From Enterococcus haemoperoxidus ATCC BAA-382 (GTDB lineage Bacteria > Bacillota > Bacilli > Lactobacillales > Enterococcaceae): DNA of 64,000 nucleotides. The stretch lies in NCBI RefSeq assembly GCF_000407165.1, contig NZ_KE136480.1:868001-932000 (forward strand), read 5' to 3'. The first letter of the stretch is position 1, and every line of letters begins with the position of its first letter. Positions 56,481-64,000 of this stretch are shown here, piece after piece. The notes under the pieces are model-generated. The model was not told the DNA's origin and searched no databases. It saw nothing but the letters and a program-made list of their open reading frames with translations. Both the position numbers and the translations under genes were made by a program.

Positions 56481-56497
56481 GTAACTTAATTTGTTAC
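56481..56497. promoter_or_regulatory. Rrf2 operator-like dyad, site 1
   Basis: GTAAC-TTAATTT-GTTAC, perfect 5-bp arms with a 7-bp spacer, 20 bp before the Rrf2 start. Repeated with the same spacing before the partner gene. Confidence 0.65.
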
Positions 56498-56517
56498 TAA
56501 GAGTTGGAGTGATAGAC

Positions 56518-56940
56518 ATGGCCATGTCGACGAAATTAAGTGTCGCAATCCACATTCTCAGTTTGATTGAGATCGGGCCACCCGATCGTGTCAATTCTGA
56601 ATTGATTGCATCAAGTGTAAATACTAATCCGGTTGTCGTCAGAAGGTTGATGAGTAAGCTAAAAAAAGCTGGACTTATCCACACAAGCAGAGGCGCAACT
56701 CAAACCTATTTGTTGAAAAAACCAGAAGATATTTCTCTGTATGATGTTTATGAAGCGGTCGAGTTAGATCATGAAGTATTCAACATTCATCAAAATCCTA
56801 ATCCGAACTGCCTTGTTGGAGCGAATATCCAATCTGCTTTAGAAGAACAATATAGTAGAGTGCAGCAAAGTATGGAAGCCGAATTAAAAGAAATTACCTT
56901 AGCTGATGTGATTCATCAAATTAAGCAACAAGAGACTTAA
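56518..56940 (+). CDS. Rrf2-family regulator, YwnA-like
   Basis: 140 residues from the ATG at 56518, 8 bp after GGAG. Winged helix STKLSVAIHILSLIEIG and NPVVVRRLMSKLKKAGLI, wing SRGATQTYLL. There is one Cys (NCLVG) and not the three-Cys cluster of IscR/NsrR, so it is probably not an Fe-S sensor. It precedes an NAD(P)-binding protein gene and both have the same dyad upstream. Confidence 0.86.
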   Translation: MAMSTKLSVAIHILSLIEIGPPDRVNSELIASSVNTNPVVVRRLMSKLKKAGLIHTSRGATQTYLLKKPEDISLYDVYEAVELDHEVFNIHQNPNPNCLVGANIQSALEEQYSRVQQSMEAELKEITLADVIHQIKQQET

Positions 56941-56969
56941 ACGTGTCTCTTCTCTTTTTAAGAGTAAAT

Positions 56970-56986
56970 GTAACAAAAAAAGTTTC
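56970..56986. promoter_or_regulatory. Rrf2 operator-like dyad, site 2
   Basis: GTAAC-AAAAAAA-GTTTC: same half sites and 12-bp repeat distance as site 1, one mismatch; 25 bp before the reductase-like gene. Confidence 0.55.
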
Positions 56987-57010
56987 ATTATAAGAAAGGA
57001 AGAATAAAAC

Positions 57011-57634
57011 ATGAAAGTAGCAATTTTAGGAGCAAACGGTAAAGCAGGTTCAGCAATTTTGAAAGAAGCAAAAAAACGAGGACTAGTTGTGACAGCCATC
57101 GTTCGTGATGCTGCCAAAATCACAGATGGTACGCCTGTTATCGAAAAAGATGTGTATAATTTAACAACAGAAGATGTGAAGGACTTTGATGTTTTAGTCA
57201 GTGCTTTAGGGTTCTGGGGCGACGTTAGTGAATTTTCTGGCTCCACACAACATTTGATCGACATTTTAACGAATCAAACAACACGTTTGTTCGTTGTCGG
57301 TGGCGCTGGAAGTTTATTTGTAAATCCAGAACACACTGTACGTTTAAGTGAAACACCAGATTTTCCAGAAGCATTTAAACCATTAGCGACTGCAATGGGT
57401 AAAGGGTTAGAGTTGTTAGAAGATGCAAAAAATGTTAATTGGACGTATATTAGCCCAGCTGCAGAATTTGATGCAGAAGGGGTAGAAACTGGTAAATATG
57501 TTACGGCTGGCGAAGAGTTAGAAGTTGATAGCGAGGGTAAAAGCTATATCTCATACGCTGATTATGCGATTGCAATGGTAGATGAAATTGAGAAAAATGC
57601 ACATCCAAACCAACGTTTTAGTGTTCATCAATAG
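57011..57634 (+). CDS. NAD(P)-binding protein, YwnB-like (atypical SDR)
   Basis: 207 residues. Rossmann start VAILGANGKAGSAILKEAKK, then VTAIVRD, VLVSALGFWG and FVVGGAGSLFVNPE. NAD(P)H-binding family related to flavin reductases and NmrA-like sensors. Pairs with the Rrf2 regulator as ywnA-ywnB do in Bacillus. AAGGAAG ribosome site. Confidence 0.85.
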   Translation: MKVAILGANGKAGSAILKEAKKRGLVVTAIVRDAAKITDGTPVIEKDVYNLTTEDVKDFDVLVSALGFWGDVSEFSGSTQHLIDILTNQTTRLFVVGGAGSLFVNPEHTVRLSETPDFPEAFKPLATAMGKGLELLEDAKNVNWTYISPAAEFDAEGVETGKYVTAGEELEVDSEGKSYISYADYAIAMVDEIEKNAHPNQRFSVHQ

Positions 57635-57811
57635 AAAAATATTTGAGGAGTTAAGACAAAGCTGTGAAAGGTTTTGTTTTAACTGCTTTTTTATTTTGAA
57701 CCGAAATTCCCTGAATGACAAAATTGATAGATTCCTGCAAGATGATTCTAAGGTAAAAAAAGATCCTTTATTTTATAATACGTTAGGTTCATAAGTGAGG
57801 AGTGTATAATA

Positions 57812-58600
57812 ATGGATAATTTAACAACAAGTAAGTTTAAGGGGTTTACGACTTTTGATTTAAAAATAATGGGGATCGTTCTGATGTTTATCGATCATAT
57901 CCATCAAATGTTTGTTCCAATGGGTGCACCGAATTGGTTGGATTGGTTTGGCCGGCCGGTTGCGACACTTTTTTTCTTTGTCAGTGTGGTTGGGTTTAGT
58001 CATACAAGAAGCAAGGAAAAATACATGCTGCGTTTGTATTTAGGTATGGTGATCATGACATTGGGAAGCTTTGCTTTACAGAAGATTGTTGGATATGAAG
58101 AAGTTCAGCTGATGAATAATATTTTTCGTGACCTTTTAGTCGGAGCAATAATGATGTATGGAATCGATAAAATTTCTGAAGGTCGTTCAAGTAAAAAAAT
58201 TGTGAAAATTTTAGTAGGGATTGCTATTATACTATTTCCAATTATCTCTTCGGTAATTTTGATGTCGCTTATGTCAAATCCAAGCACGATCATGGCGGCT
58301 GTCTGGGGTGCTAATTTTATTCCAGCATTACTGTTTGCAGAAAATAGTGTGATGGTCTTGTTGATTCCGTTGATGTATTTGGCAAAAAATCAGCGTTGGT
58401 TGCAATGTGTGCTGATAGCTTCAGTAGCAGTGATGTTCTTTTTCCAAGGGTCAACACAATGGATGATGATTTTTGCCGTGATTCCTATTATGTTGTTTAA
58501 TGGTGAAAAAGGAAGAGGAATGAAGAATTTCTTTTATTTCTTCTATCCGTTGCATATTTGGATTTTGTATTTGATTTCAGCTTATATGTTTATGCATTGA
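57812..58600 (+). CDS. TraX-family membrane protein
   Basis: 262 residues, seven or eight helices. FDLKIMGIVLMFIDHIHQMF near the start and FYFFYPLHIWILYLISAYMF at the end are typical of the TraX/acyltransferase-like family. TraX acetylates pilin in F plasmids; chromosomal Firmicute members have unknown substrates. Start ATG 57812 follows GTGAGGAG. Confidence 0.82.
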   Translation: MDNLTTSKFKGFTTFDLKIMGIVLMFIDHIHQMFVPMGAPNWLDWFGRPVATLFFFVSVVGFSHTRSKEKYMLRLYLGMVIMTLGSFALQKIVGYEEVQLMNNIFRDLLVGAIMMYGIDKISEGRSSKKIVKILVGIAIILFPIISSVILMSLMSNPSTIMAAVWGANFIPALLFAENSVMVLLIPLMYLAKNQRWLQCVLIASVAVMFFFQGSTQWMMIFAVIPIMLFNGEKGRGMKNFFYFFYPLHIWILYLISAYMFMH

Positions 58601-58653
58601 TAGAGAAAAAAATAGGCACTTCCAATCGTAGGAAGGCCTATTTTTTCTATAAT

Positions 58654-59829
58654 TTAATAGCATTTAGAGCAAGGTGTTAGACCGCGTGCTTGTGCCTCTT
58701 CTAGTGTTGCAGGAGTGTAGGTTCCATTGCCGCACTTGCGATTATGATATTTTTCTCCCGTCCGAGTAACTAGGACCATTTCTCCAGTTCCTTGTGTATC
58801 GGGTGCAGGAGTTTCTGGTGTTTGAGCGGCAGTAGCTTGTGCTTGTTGTTGTTCTGCAGCAGCTTTTTGGGCGTCTTGCTCCGCTTTCTTTTGTGCTTCA
58901 GCCACTTTTTTTGCTTCTTCTTTTTGAGCTGTAAGTGTTTGTTTTACACTGTTGGCTCGATTTGTTAATTCAGCATTGCCATTTGGCAGTTCTTTGATTC
59001 TCGCGATTGCTTGGTTGTAATGATCGTCTGTCGGTTCTTGTTCGGCTTTCTCTACAGCTTCACGAGCCGAGGCGATTTGTTTTTCTGTCTTTTCTTTTTC
59101 AGTAATTTTTTGTTGAACAGTTGTTAAACGCTTTAGTAAAGAGTCTTTATTTAGAGTTGCTTTTGCTACTAAGGCAGTTGCTGAATCGACCTGTTCTTTT
59201 GTTTGTTTTGTTTCCGCCAGTTCAACAGCCTCGTAAATCGGTACATTTTCTTTTACGATTGCTAAACGTTTTGTGAAGTCTTCTTTTTCCTTTGTTAATG
59301 AAGTGATGCGTGTTGCAGCTTCATCGTAATTTTTTTGCGTAGGCTTACTTTCGGCTAAAACTAAAGCGGTTTCCGCTTTTTTCAGGGTTTCTTGATCTTG
59401 TTTTTCTTCATTTAAAAAAGCAACGAAGGCCTTTGATGGTTTGACTTCGATTGTTTCGGCTTTGTCCTTATCACCGATGGAAGCTACAAATGTTAGTTTT
59501 TGAGGTTGATTATCTTTTAAGGTAACTTTGTAAGAAAATTCACCGTTTTTTGTTTCGATTTTTTCTCCATCCAGCGTGATTTTACTTTGATCATTCGTTT
59601 TTCCTTCAATGATTGCGGTTCCTTGATTGTTTGTTTCTATTGTTTTATCGGTGAGGGCAATATGTGGCGACGATGTAGGTGTTAAAGCTGCACCAATCAT
59701 TACGGCAAAACTAGCCCCAGTTAAAATTAAAGCCTTCTTTTTCGGTTGTTTTTTGAAAACTGCTTTTAATGAGAGAAATCCTCCAATTACTATACCTAAA
59801 AAACTTAATAATCCAATAAGTGCTGTCAT
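58654..59829 (-). CDS. Membrane-anchored coiled-coil protein with a C-terminal Cys/His domain
   Basis: 391 residues. Two N-terminal helices (LIGLLSFLGIVIGGFLSL; ALILTGASFAVMIGAALT), a beta domain (ITLDGEKIETKNGEFSYKV, bacterial Ig-like), a coiled-coil of about 200 residues with repeats of A-x-A-L-x-x-A-E/K-x-x-P-T, an Ala/Gln/Lys-rich stretch, and a small end domain GEKYHNRKCGN...LTPCSKC. The last has one Cys, His and CxxC, a zinc-binding pattern seen at the end of secreted nucleases and ComEC-like proteins. A TGATAAT-T-ATTTTCC near 59887 resembles a Fur-type box. Function unknown. Confidence 0.72.
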   Translation of the reverse strand: MTALIGLLSFLGIVIGGFLSLKAVFKKQPKKKALILTGASFAVMIGAALTPTSSPHIALTDKTIETNNQGTAIIEGKTNDQSKITLDGEKIETKNGEFSYKVTLKDNQPQKLTFVASIGDKDKAETIEVKPSKAFVAFLNEEKQDQETLKKAETALVLAESKPTQKNYDEAATRITSLTKEKEDFTKRLAIVKENVPIYEAVELAETKQTKEQVDSATALVAKATLNKDSLLKRLTTVQQKITEKEKTEKQIASAREAVEKAEQEPTDDHYNQAIARIKELPNGNAELTNRANSVKQTLTAQKEEAKKVAEAQKKAEQDAQKAAAEQQQAQATAAQTPETPAPDTQGTGEMVLVTRTGEKYHNRKCGNGTYTPATLEEAQARGLTPCSKCY

Positions 59830-60010
59830 TTTGATATGTATCCTCCTTTTTTATCAATATACAAATTGTATCATATTATTATATAAATGATAATTATTTT
59901 CCTGTTTTAAACTATAAAGTAAATAAAGCCGTTTCATAGTAACAAAAAAATTTCCTGTGATAAAATGAAATCAGAATCGTTTACGTATCTTATTAGAGAA
60001 GAGGAGAAAA

Positions 60011-61258
60011 ATGAAAGCTGAGATCATTGCAGTTGGTACAGAGTTGTTACTAGGACAAGTCGTCAATACAAATGCGACGTTTCTATCAAAAGAATTAGCA
60101 GATTTAGGAATCGAGGTGTATTATCATACCGTTGTAGGAGACAATCCGCAGCGTCTAGAGCAATTGTTGGGTGAAGCTGAGGATCGTAGTGATTTGATCG
60201 TGTTGTGCGGTGGATTAGGGCCGACAGATGACGATTTGACCAAAGATACTGTGGCTGAACATATCCAACATGCTTTAGTTCAGGATGAGTTGGCACTTAC
60301 TCGTCTTCATGAATTTTTTGAGTTTTCAAAAAACAAAATGACCGAAAACAATTTAAGGCAGACTTTGATGATCGAAGGAGGAATCGCTGTTCAAAATCCT
60401 ACAGGGTTGGCAGTGGGAACATTGATCACTGAAAACGAGACGACTTATTTGTTATTACCGGGACCTCCCAATGAGTTGAAGCCTATGTTTCAGCAACATG
60501 CTCGTCCATTATTAGAAGAACTTTTTCCACAAGCAGACCAATTGATGTCTAGAGTTCTGAGATTTTATGGGATTGGTGAATCACAATTAGTGACAGAATT
60601 AAAAGAATTGATCGACACTCAAACAAACCCGACGATCGCACCATATGCCAAACCAAATGAAGTAACATTACGCTTAACAGCTAAGATTTCGGATGAAACA
60701 GAAGGTAAGAAGTTATTAGACAATCTTGAAGCAAAAGTCATGAATAAAGTTGGCGAGTATTTCTATGGATATGGTGATGAGAACAGTTTAGTAAAAGTCA
60801 CAGTTGAGGCATTAAAGAAAGCTGGGAAAACGGTAACGGCTGCAGAAAGTCTGACAGCAGGCCTTTTTCAAAGTACTTTGGGAGATATATCAGGTGTTTC
60901 GAAAGTATTTAAAGGCGGATTCGTCACTTATTCTGCTGAGACAAAAGCACGATTTTTAGATATCGATCCTCTATTGCTTGAAAAGGAAGGGACAGTTAGC
61001 GAGGCTTGTGCAATCGCGATGGCCGAACAAGCAAGAAAATTAGCAGATGCAGATTTTGCAGTATCATTTACAGGTGTAGCAGGCCCAGATGAATTAGAAA
61101 GGCAACCTGCTGGAACCGTCTGGATTGGTTTAGCAGAAAAAGGTCAGCCGACGATTGCTGTACTCCAGCATTTTAATCGTGATCGAAGTTATATTCGTCA
61201 AAGCGCTGTAATGAAAGGATTAGACCTGATTCGAAGAGCAGTTGATAAGAAAAAATAA
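60011..61258 (+). CDS. cinA: CinA, competence/damage-inducible protein (NMN deamidase type)
   Basis: 415 residues. N-terminal MoeA-like domain ([39 protein letters not shown]) with ADP-ribose pyrophosphatase role in the family, and a C-terminal NMN-amidohydrolase domain ([31 protein letters not shown]). Upstream of recA as in many Firmicutes, where the two can be co-expressed in competence. GAGGAG ribosome site. Confidence 0.94.
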   Translation: MKAEIIAVGTELLLGQVVNTNATFLSKELADLGIEVYYHTVVGDNPQRLEQLLGEAEDRSDLIVLCGGLGPTDDDLTKDTVAEHIQHALVQDELALTRLHEFFEFSKNKMTENNLRQTLMIEGGIAVQNPTGLAVGTLITENETTYLLLPGPPNELKPMFQQHARPLLEELFPQADQLMSRVLRFYGIGESQLVTELKELIDTQTNPTIAPYAKPNEVTLRLTAKISDETEGKKLLDNLEAKVMNKVGEYFYGYGDENSLVKVTVEALKKAGKTVTAAESLTAGLFQSTLGDISGVSKVFKGGFVTYSAETKARFLDIDPLLLEKEGTVSEACAIAMAEQARKLADADFAVSFTGVAGPDELERQPAGTVWIGLAEKGQPTIAVLQHFNRDRSYIRQSAVMKGLDLIRRAVDKKK

Positions 61259-61263
61259 AAAGG

Positions 61264-61277
61264 CGAATGTTTGTTCG
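61264..61277. promoter_or_regulatory. LexA-like box before recA
   Basis: CGAAT-GTTT-GTTCG fits the Gram-positive SOS dyad CGAAC-N4-GTTCG with one mismatch. It lies 9 bp before the recA -35 box. Confidence 0.65.
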
Positions 61278-61285
61278 TTTTTCTC

Positions 61286-61314
61286 TTGCTTTTTTTAAAT
61301 AAACCAGTTATGAT
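61286..61314 (+). promoter_or_regulatory. recA promoter
   Basis: TTGCTT (61286-61291), 17-bp spacer, TATGAT (61309-61314). Confidence 0.7.
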
Positions 61315-61365
61315 ATATTTATTGAAAAGGAATTTAAATCGTTTATATATAAGGAGGATTATCGA

Positions 61366-62415
61366 TTGGCAGATGATCGTAAAGTGGCCTTAGATGCCGC
61401 ACTAAAAAAAATCGAAAAGAACTTTGGTAAAGGTTCAGTAATGAAATTAGGGGAAAAGATCGATCAACAAATCTCGACTATTCCTAGTGGTTCACTGGCC
61501 TTGGATGTTGCATTGGGTGTCGGCGGATATCCTCGTGGACGGATTGTAGAAGTCTATGGACCAGAAAGTTCTGGTAAGACAACTGTTGCATTGCACGCAA
61601 TTGCTTCTGTACAACAACAAGGCGGAACAGCTGCATTTATCGATGCAGAGCATGCATTAGATCCTCAATATGCACAAGCATTAGGTGTAAATATCGATGA
61701 ATTACTTCTTTCACAACCAGATACTGGTGAACAAGGATTAGAAATTGCTGATGCATTAGTTTCCAGTGGTGCGATCGATATCGTTGTTATTGACTCTGTA
61801 GCGGCGCTAGTACCTCGTGCAGAGATCGATGGCGAAATGGGTGCAAGTCACGTTGGTTTGCAAGCACGTTTGATGTCACAGGCCTTACGTAAGCTTTCAG
61901 GTTCAATCAATAAGACGAAGACGATTGCGATTTTTATTAACCAAATTCGTGAAAAAGTCGGCGTAATGTTCGGTAATCCTGAAACGACACCTGGTGGTCG
62001 TGCCTTAAAATTCTATGCAACTGTTCGTTTGGAAGTAAGACGCGCAGAACAATTGAAGCAAGGAACAGATATTATCGGTAACCGTACAAAAATTAAAGTT
62101 GTCAAAAACAAAGTAGCACCACCATTTAAAGTCGCTGAAGTAGATATCATGTACGGTCAAGGGATTTCTCAAGAAGGAGAATTACTTGATATGGCTGTCG
62201 AAAAAGATATTGTCGATAAGAGCGGAGCTTGGTATAGCTATAAAGAAGAACGTATCGGTCAAGGTCGCGAGAACGTTAAAGTCTATATGACGGAACATCC
62301 AGAAATGGTTGAAGAAGTCTCGAAACGTGTTCGTGATGCATTTGGTATTGGTGATGGAACGGCTATCGTTGAGGAAGAACAAGCACAAGAAGAACTTCCA
62401 CTTGACGAAGAATAA
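61366..62415 (+). CDS. recA: Recombinase RecA
   Basis: 349 residues from a TTG start (AAGGAGG 6 bp upstream), beginning [21 protein letters not shown]. Walker [10 protein letters not shown], Walker [17 protein letters not shown]-binding loops L1 ([12 protein letters not shown]) and L2 ([17 protein letters not shown]). Acidic tail [14 protein letters not shown]. Strand exchange and LexA cleavage. Followed by a terminator. Confidence 0.97.
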   Translation: MADDRKVALDAALKKIEKNFGKGSVMKLGEKIDQQISTIPSGSLALDVALGVGGYPRGRIVEVYGPESSGKTTVALHAIASVQQQGGTAAFIDAEHALDPQYAQALGVNIDELLLSQPDTGEQGLEIADALVSSGAIDIVVIDSVAALVPRAEIDGEMGASHVGLQARLMSQALRKLSGSINKTKTIAIFINQIREKVGVMFGNPETTPGGRALKFYATVRLEVRRAEQLKQGTDIIGNRTKIKVVKNKVAPPFKVAEVDIMYGQGISQEGELLDMAVEKDIVDKSGAWYSYKEERIGQGRENVKVYMTEHPEMVEEVSKRVRDAFGIGDGTAIVEEEQAQEELPLDEE

Positions 62416-62429
62416 TATAGAGTACAAAG

Positions 62430-62478
62430 TAAACCAATGAGAGCTGTCAAAAGCATTTCATTGGTTTGTTTTTTTGTG
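62430..62478 (+). terminator. recA terminator
   Basis: AAACCAATGA pairs with TCATTGGTTT, then a T-rich run (GTTTTTTTG). A second small hairpin, CCTTTC-AGCG-GGAAAGG then TTTTTT, lies at about 62506-62531. Confidence 0.78.
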
Positions 62479-62534
62479 TATCGCAAATTCTTTTTCCCAT
62501 TGAAGACCTTTCAGCGGGAAAGGGCTTTTTTAAG

Positions 62535-62563
62535 TTGACACACTGGTGTACAAACATTAGAAT
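62535..62563 (+). promoter_or_regulatory. rny promoter
   Basis: TTGACA (62535-62540), 17-bp spacer, TAGAAT (62558-62563). Confidence 0.75.
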
Positions 62564-62673
62564 AAAGTTGTGTGCAAAACACGTATGCAAGTAGGCATAT
62601 TGATAATTGATTATAGTTTATCAGAAAACTACATGAATATTGAAAAATTGAAGATAGTACGGAGGTGGAAACA

Positions 62674-64000
62674 ATGGTTTTAGGAATTCTCCTCGCTATC
62701 ATCGGTTTAGTTGTCGGTCTTGGTTTAGGGTTAGTCGTTGCAAAATCACGTCATGAAAAGGCTATAGATGGTGCAAAGTCCTCTGCAGAAGGTATAATTG
62801 AAAGTGCCAGTAAAGAAGCAGAGACTCTGAAAAAAGAAGCTTTATTAAAAGCTATGGAAGAAAACCAGAAGTATCGGTCAGAAATTGAAAGTGAGTTGAA
62901 AGAAAGCAAAGTAGAACTTAAATCTCAAGAAAATCGTTTATTACAAAGAGAACAAACGTTAGATCGTAAAGATGATTCTCTTGAAAAACGTGAAAACTCA
63001 CTGGAAGAAAAAGAAGAGAAACTTGGTGCTAGACAGCAATTAATTGATGAGCGAGAAAAAGATGTAGAGAAACTAGTTGAAAAGCAACACCAAGAAATAG
63101 AACGTATTGCTTCACTATCTAAAGATGAAGCGAAAGATATTATCATGAAATCAACAGAAGAAGAATTAAGTCATGAATTAACAGTAATGGTTAAAGAGTC
63201 CGAACAACGGGCTAAAGAAGAGTCGGATCGGAAAGCCAAAAATTTACTTTCTCTGGCGATTCAACGCTGTGCTGCGGATTCAGTTTCCGAAACAACTGTC
63301 TCTGTTGTTAGTTTACCAAACGATGAGATGAAAGGAAGAATCATTGGCCGTGAAGGTCGTAACATTCGTACATTAGAAACCTTAACAGGAATCGACTTGA
63401 TTATTGATGATACGCCGGAAGCTGTGGTACTTTCAGGATTTGATCCGATTCGTAGAGAAATCGCTCGTATGACTCTTGAAAAATTGATTCAAGATGGACG
63501 GATTCACCCAGCTCGTATTGAGGAAATGGTTGAAAAATCTCGTAAAGAAATGGATGAACGTATTCGCGAATACGGTGAACAAGCAGCTTTTGAAGTTGGT
63601 GCGCACACATTACATCCAGATTTGATCAAGATTTTAGGTCGTTTACGTTTCCGTACAAGTTATGGTCAAAACGTATTGAACCACTCAATTGAAGTAGCTA
63701 AATTAACTGGTGTCTTAGCCGCAGAAATAGGCGAAGATATCCAATTAGCAAAACGTGCCGGATTATTACATGATATCGGTAAAGCGCTGGATCATGAAAT
63801 CGAGGGCTCGCACGTTGAGATCGGTGCAGAATTAGCTGCTAAATACAAAGAAAATTCAACAGTTATCAATGCTATTGCATCCCATCATGGCGATGTAGAA
63901 GCAACCTCTGTTATTTCTGTATTGGTTGCTGCAGCAGATGCGTTATCAGCTGCTAGACCTGGCGCTCGCAGCGAGTCAATGGAAAATTATATTCGACGCT
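62674..64000 (+). CDS. rny: Ribonuclease Y (3' end beyond window)
   Basis: Membrane-anchored endoribonuclease that starts mRNA decay. ATG at 62674 with GGAGGTGG upstream. Anchor [21 protein letters not shown], a coiled-coil of about 180 residues, KH domain ([27 protein letters not shown] in part), and an HD domain with [12 protein letters not shown] holding the metal His-Asp and later ASHHGD. 442 codons are present to the window edge; the family has about 518-520 residues, so some 75 are missing. Confidence 0.96.
   Translation, partial: MVLGILLAIIGLVVGLGLGLVVAKSRHEKAIDGAKSSAEGIIESASKEAETLKKEALLKAMEENQKYRSEIESELKESKVELKSQENRLLQREQTLDRKDDSLEKRENSLEEKEEKLGARQQLIDEREKDVEKLVEKQHQEIERIASLSKDEAKDIIMKSTEEELSHELTVMVKESEQRAKEESDRKAKNLLSLAIQRCAADSVSETTVSVVSLPNDEMKGRIIGREGRNIRTLETLTGIDLIIDDTPEAVVLSGFDPIRREIARMTLEKLIQDGRIHPARIEEMVEKSRKEMDERIREYGEQAAFEVGAHTLHPDLIKILGRLRFRTSYGQNVLNHSIEVAKLTGVLAAEIGEDIQLAKRAGLLHDIGKALDHEIEGSHVEIGAELAAKYKENSTVINAIASHHGDVEATSVISVLVAAADALSAARPGARSESMENYIRR

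Overview
The window looks like a chromosomal segment of a low-GC lactic-acid Firmicute, most likely an Enterococcus close to the E. faecalis group. The basis is protein resemblance (RpoB/RpoC, RecA, L13/S9, MsrA), an extracellular-electron-transfer (EET) gene set of Listeria/Enterococcus type, FPxTG surface anchoring and strong AGGAGG ribosome sites. The species cannot be fixed without a search.

Layout. 1-5.7 kb: EET genes (Ndh2-type NADH dehydrogenase, FMN-binding lipoprotein PplA, ApbE flavin transferase, UbiA prenyltransferase). 5.7-12.2 kb: an FPNTG wall protein, BirA, a zinc-ribbon protein, a three-gene ABC importer behind a leader peptide plus terminator that looks like an attenuator, and a lipoprotein. 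12.3-20 kb: rpoB-rpoC. 20-21.5 kb: a frameshifted sugar-phosphate isomerase/lactonase gene and msrA.

21.5-29.5 kb is the most interesting part. It holds a ComR/Rgg-like regulator; a 143-bp tandem repeat in which each unit carries a GACA-N4-TGTC dyad and an 11-codon gene ending in LWWEI; a third degenerate dyad in front of an operon; a small protein; a LanFE-like ABC exporter; two membrane-anchored thioredoxin-like proteins; a DUF4097-like anchored protein; a C39-peptidase ABC exporter; and seven 104-bp repeats. Each of the seven repeats encodes a 27-residue prepeptide with a 15-residue leader ending in AG and the invariant core WVCVLWGAVCWG. I read this as a quorum-controlled system producing a very short two-cysteine peptide (bacteriocin or signal). 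The short genes are my own reading; their expression is inferred.

29.5-37.5 kb: prepilin peptidase (ComC type), FGGY kinase, lipoprotein, Dps with a PerR-like box, argH, argG, rplM-rpsI. 37.5-41.1 kb: remnant of an element integrated at the 3' end of rpsI (truncated tyrosine integrase, secreted bacteriocin-like protein, ABC exporter, duplicated rpsI end). 41.2-41.8 kb: debris (sigma-factor C-terminus, tRNA-like fragment, a decapitated gene with a perfect cre).

41.8-47.7 kb: two AraC regulators, a ROK kinase/esterase/PAP2 operon with a cre-like site, and a DUF6287-like lipoprotein. 47.8-50.1 kb: a relic joining the ends of dus and an FMN reductase gene, then an Mga-like regulator. 50.4-58.6 kb: dus, MarR/LLM oxidoreductase/FMN reductase, a divergent esterase and ring-cleaving dioxygenase pair (quinone/catechol defence type), a GIY-YIG/DUF4357-like protein, an Rrf2 regulator with an NAD(P)-binding partner sharing an operator, and a TraX-like protein. 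58.6-64 kb: an anchored coiled-coil protein, cinA, recA with a LexA-like box, and the start of rny, cut by the window edge.
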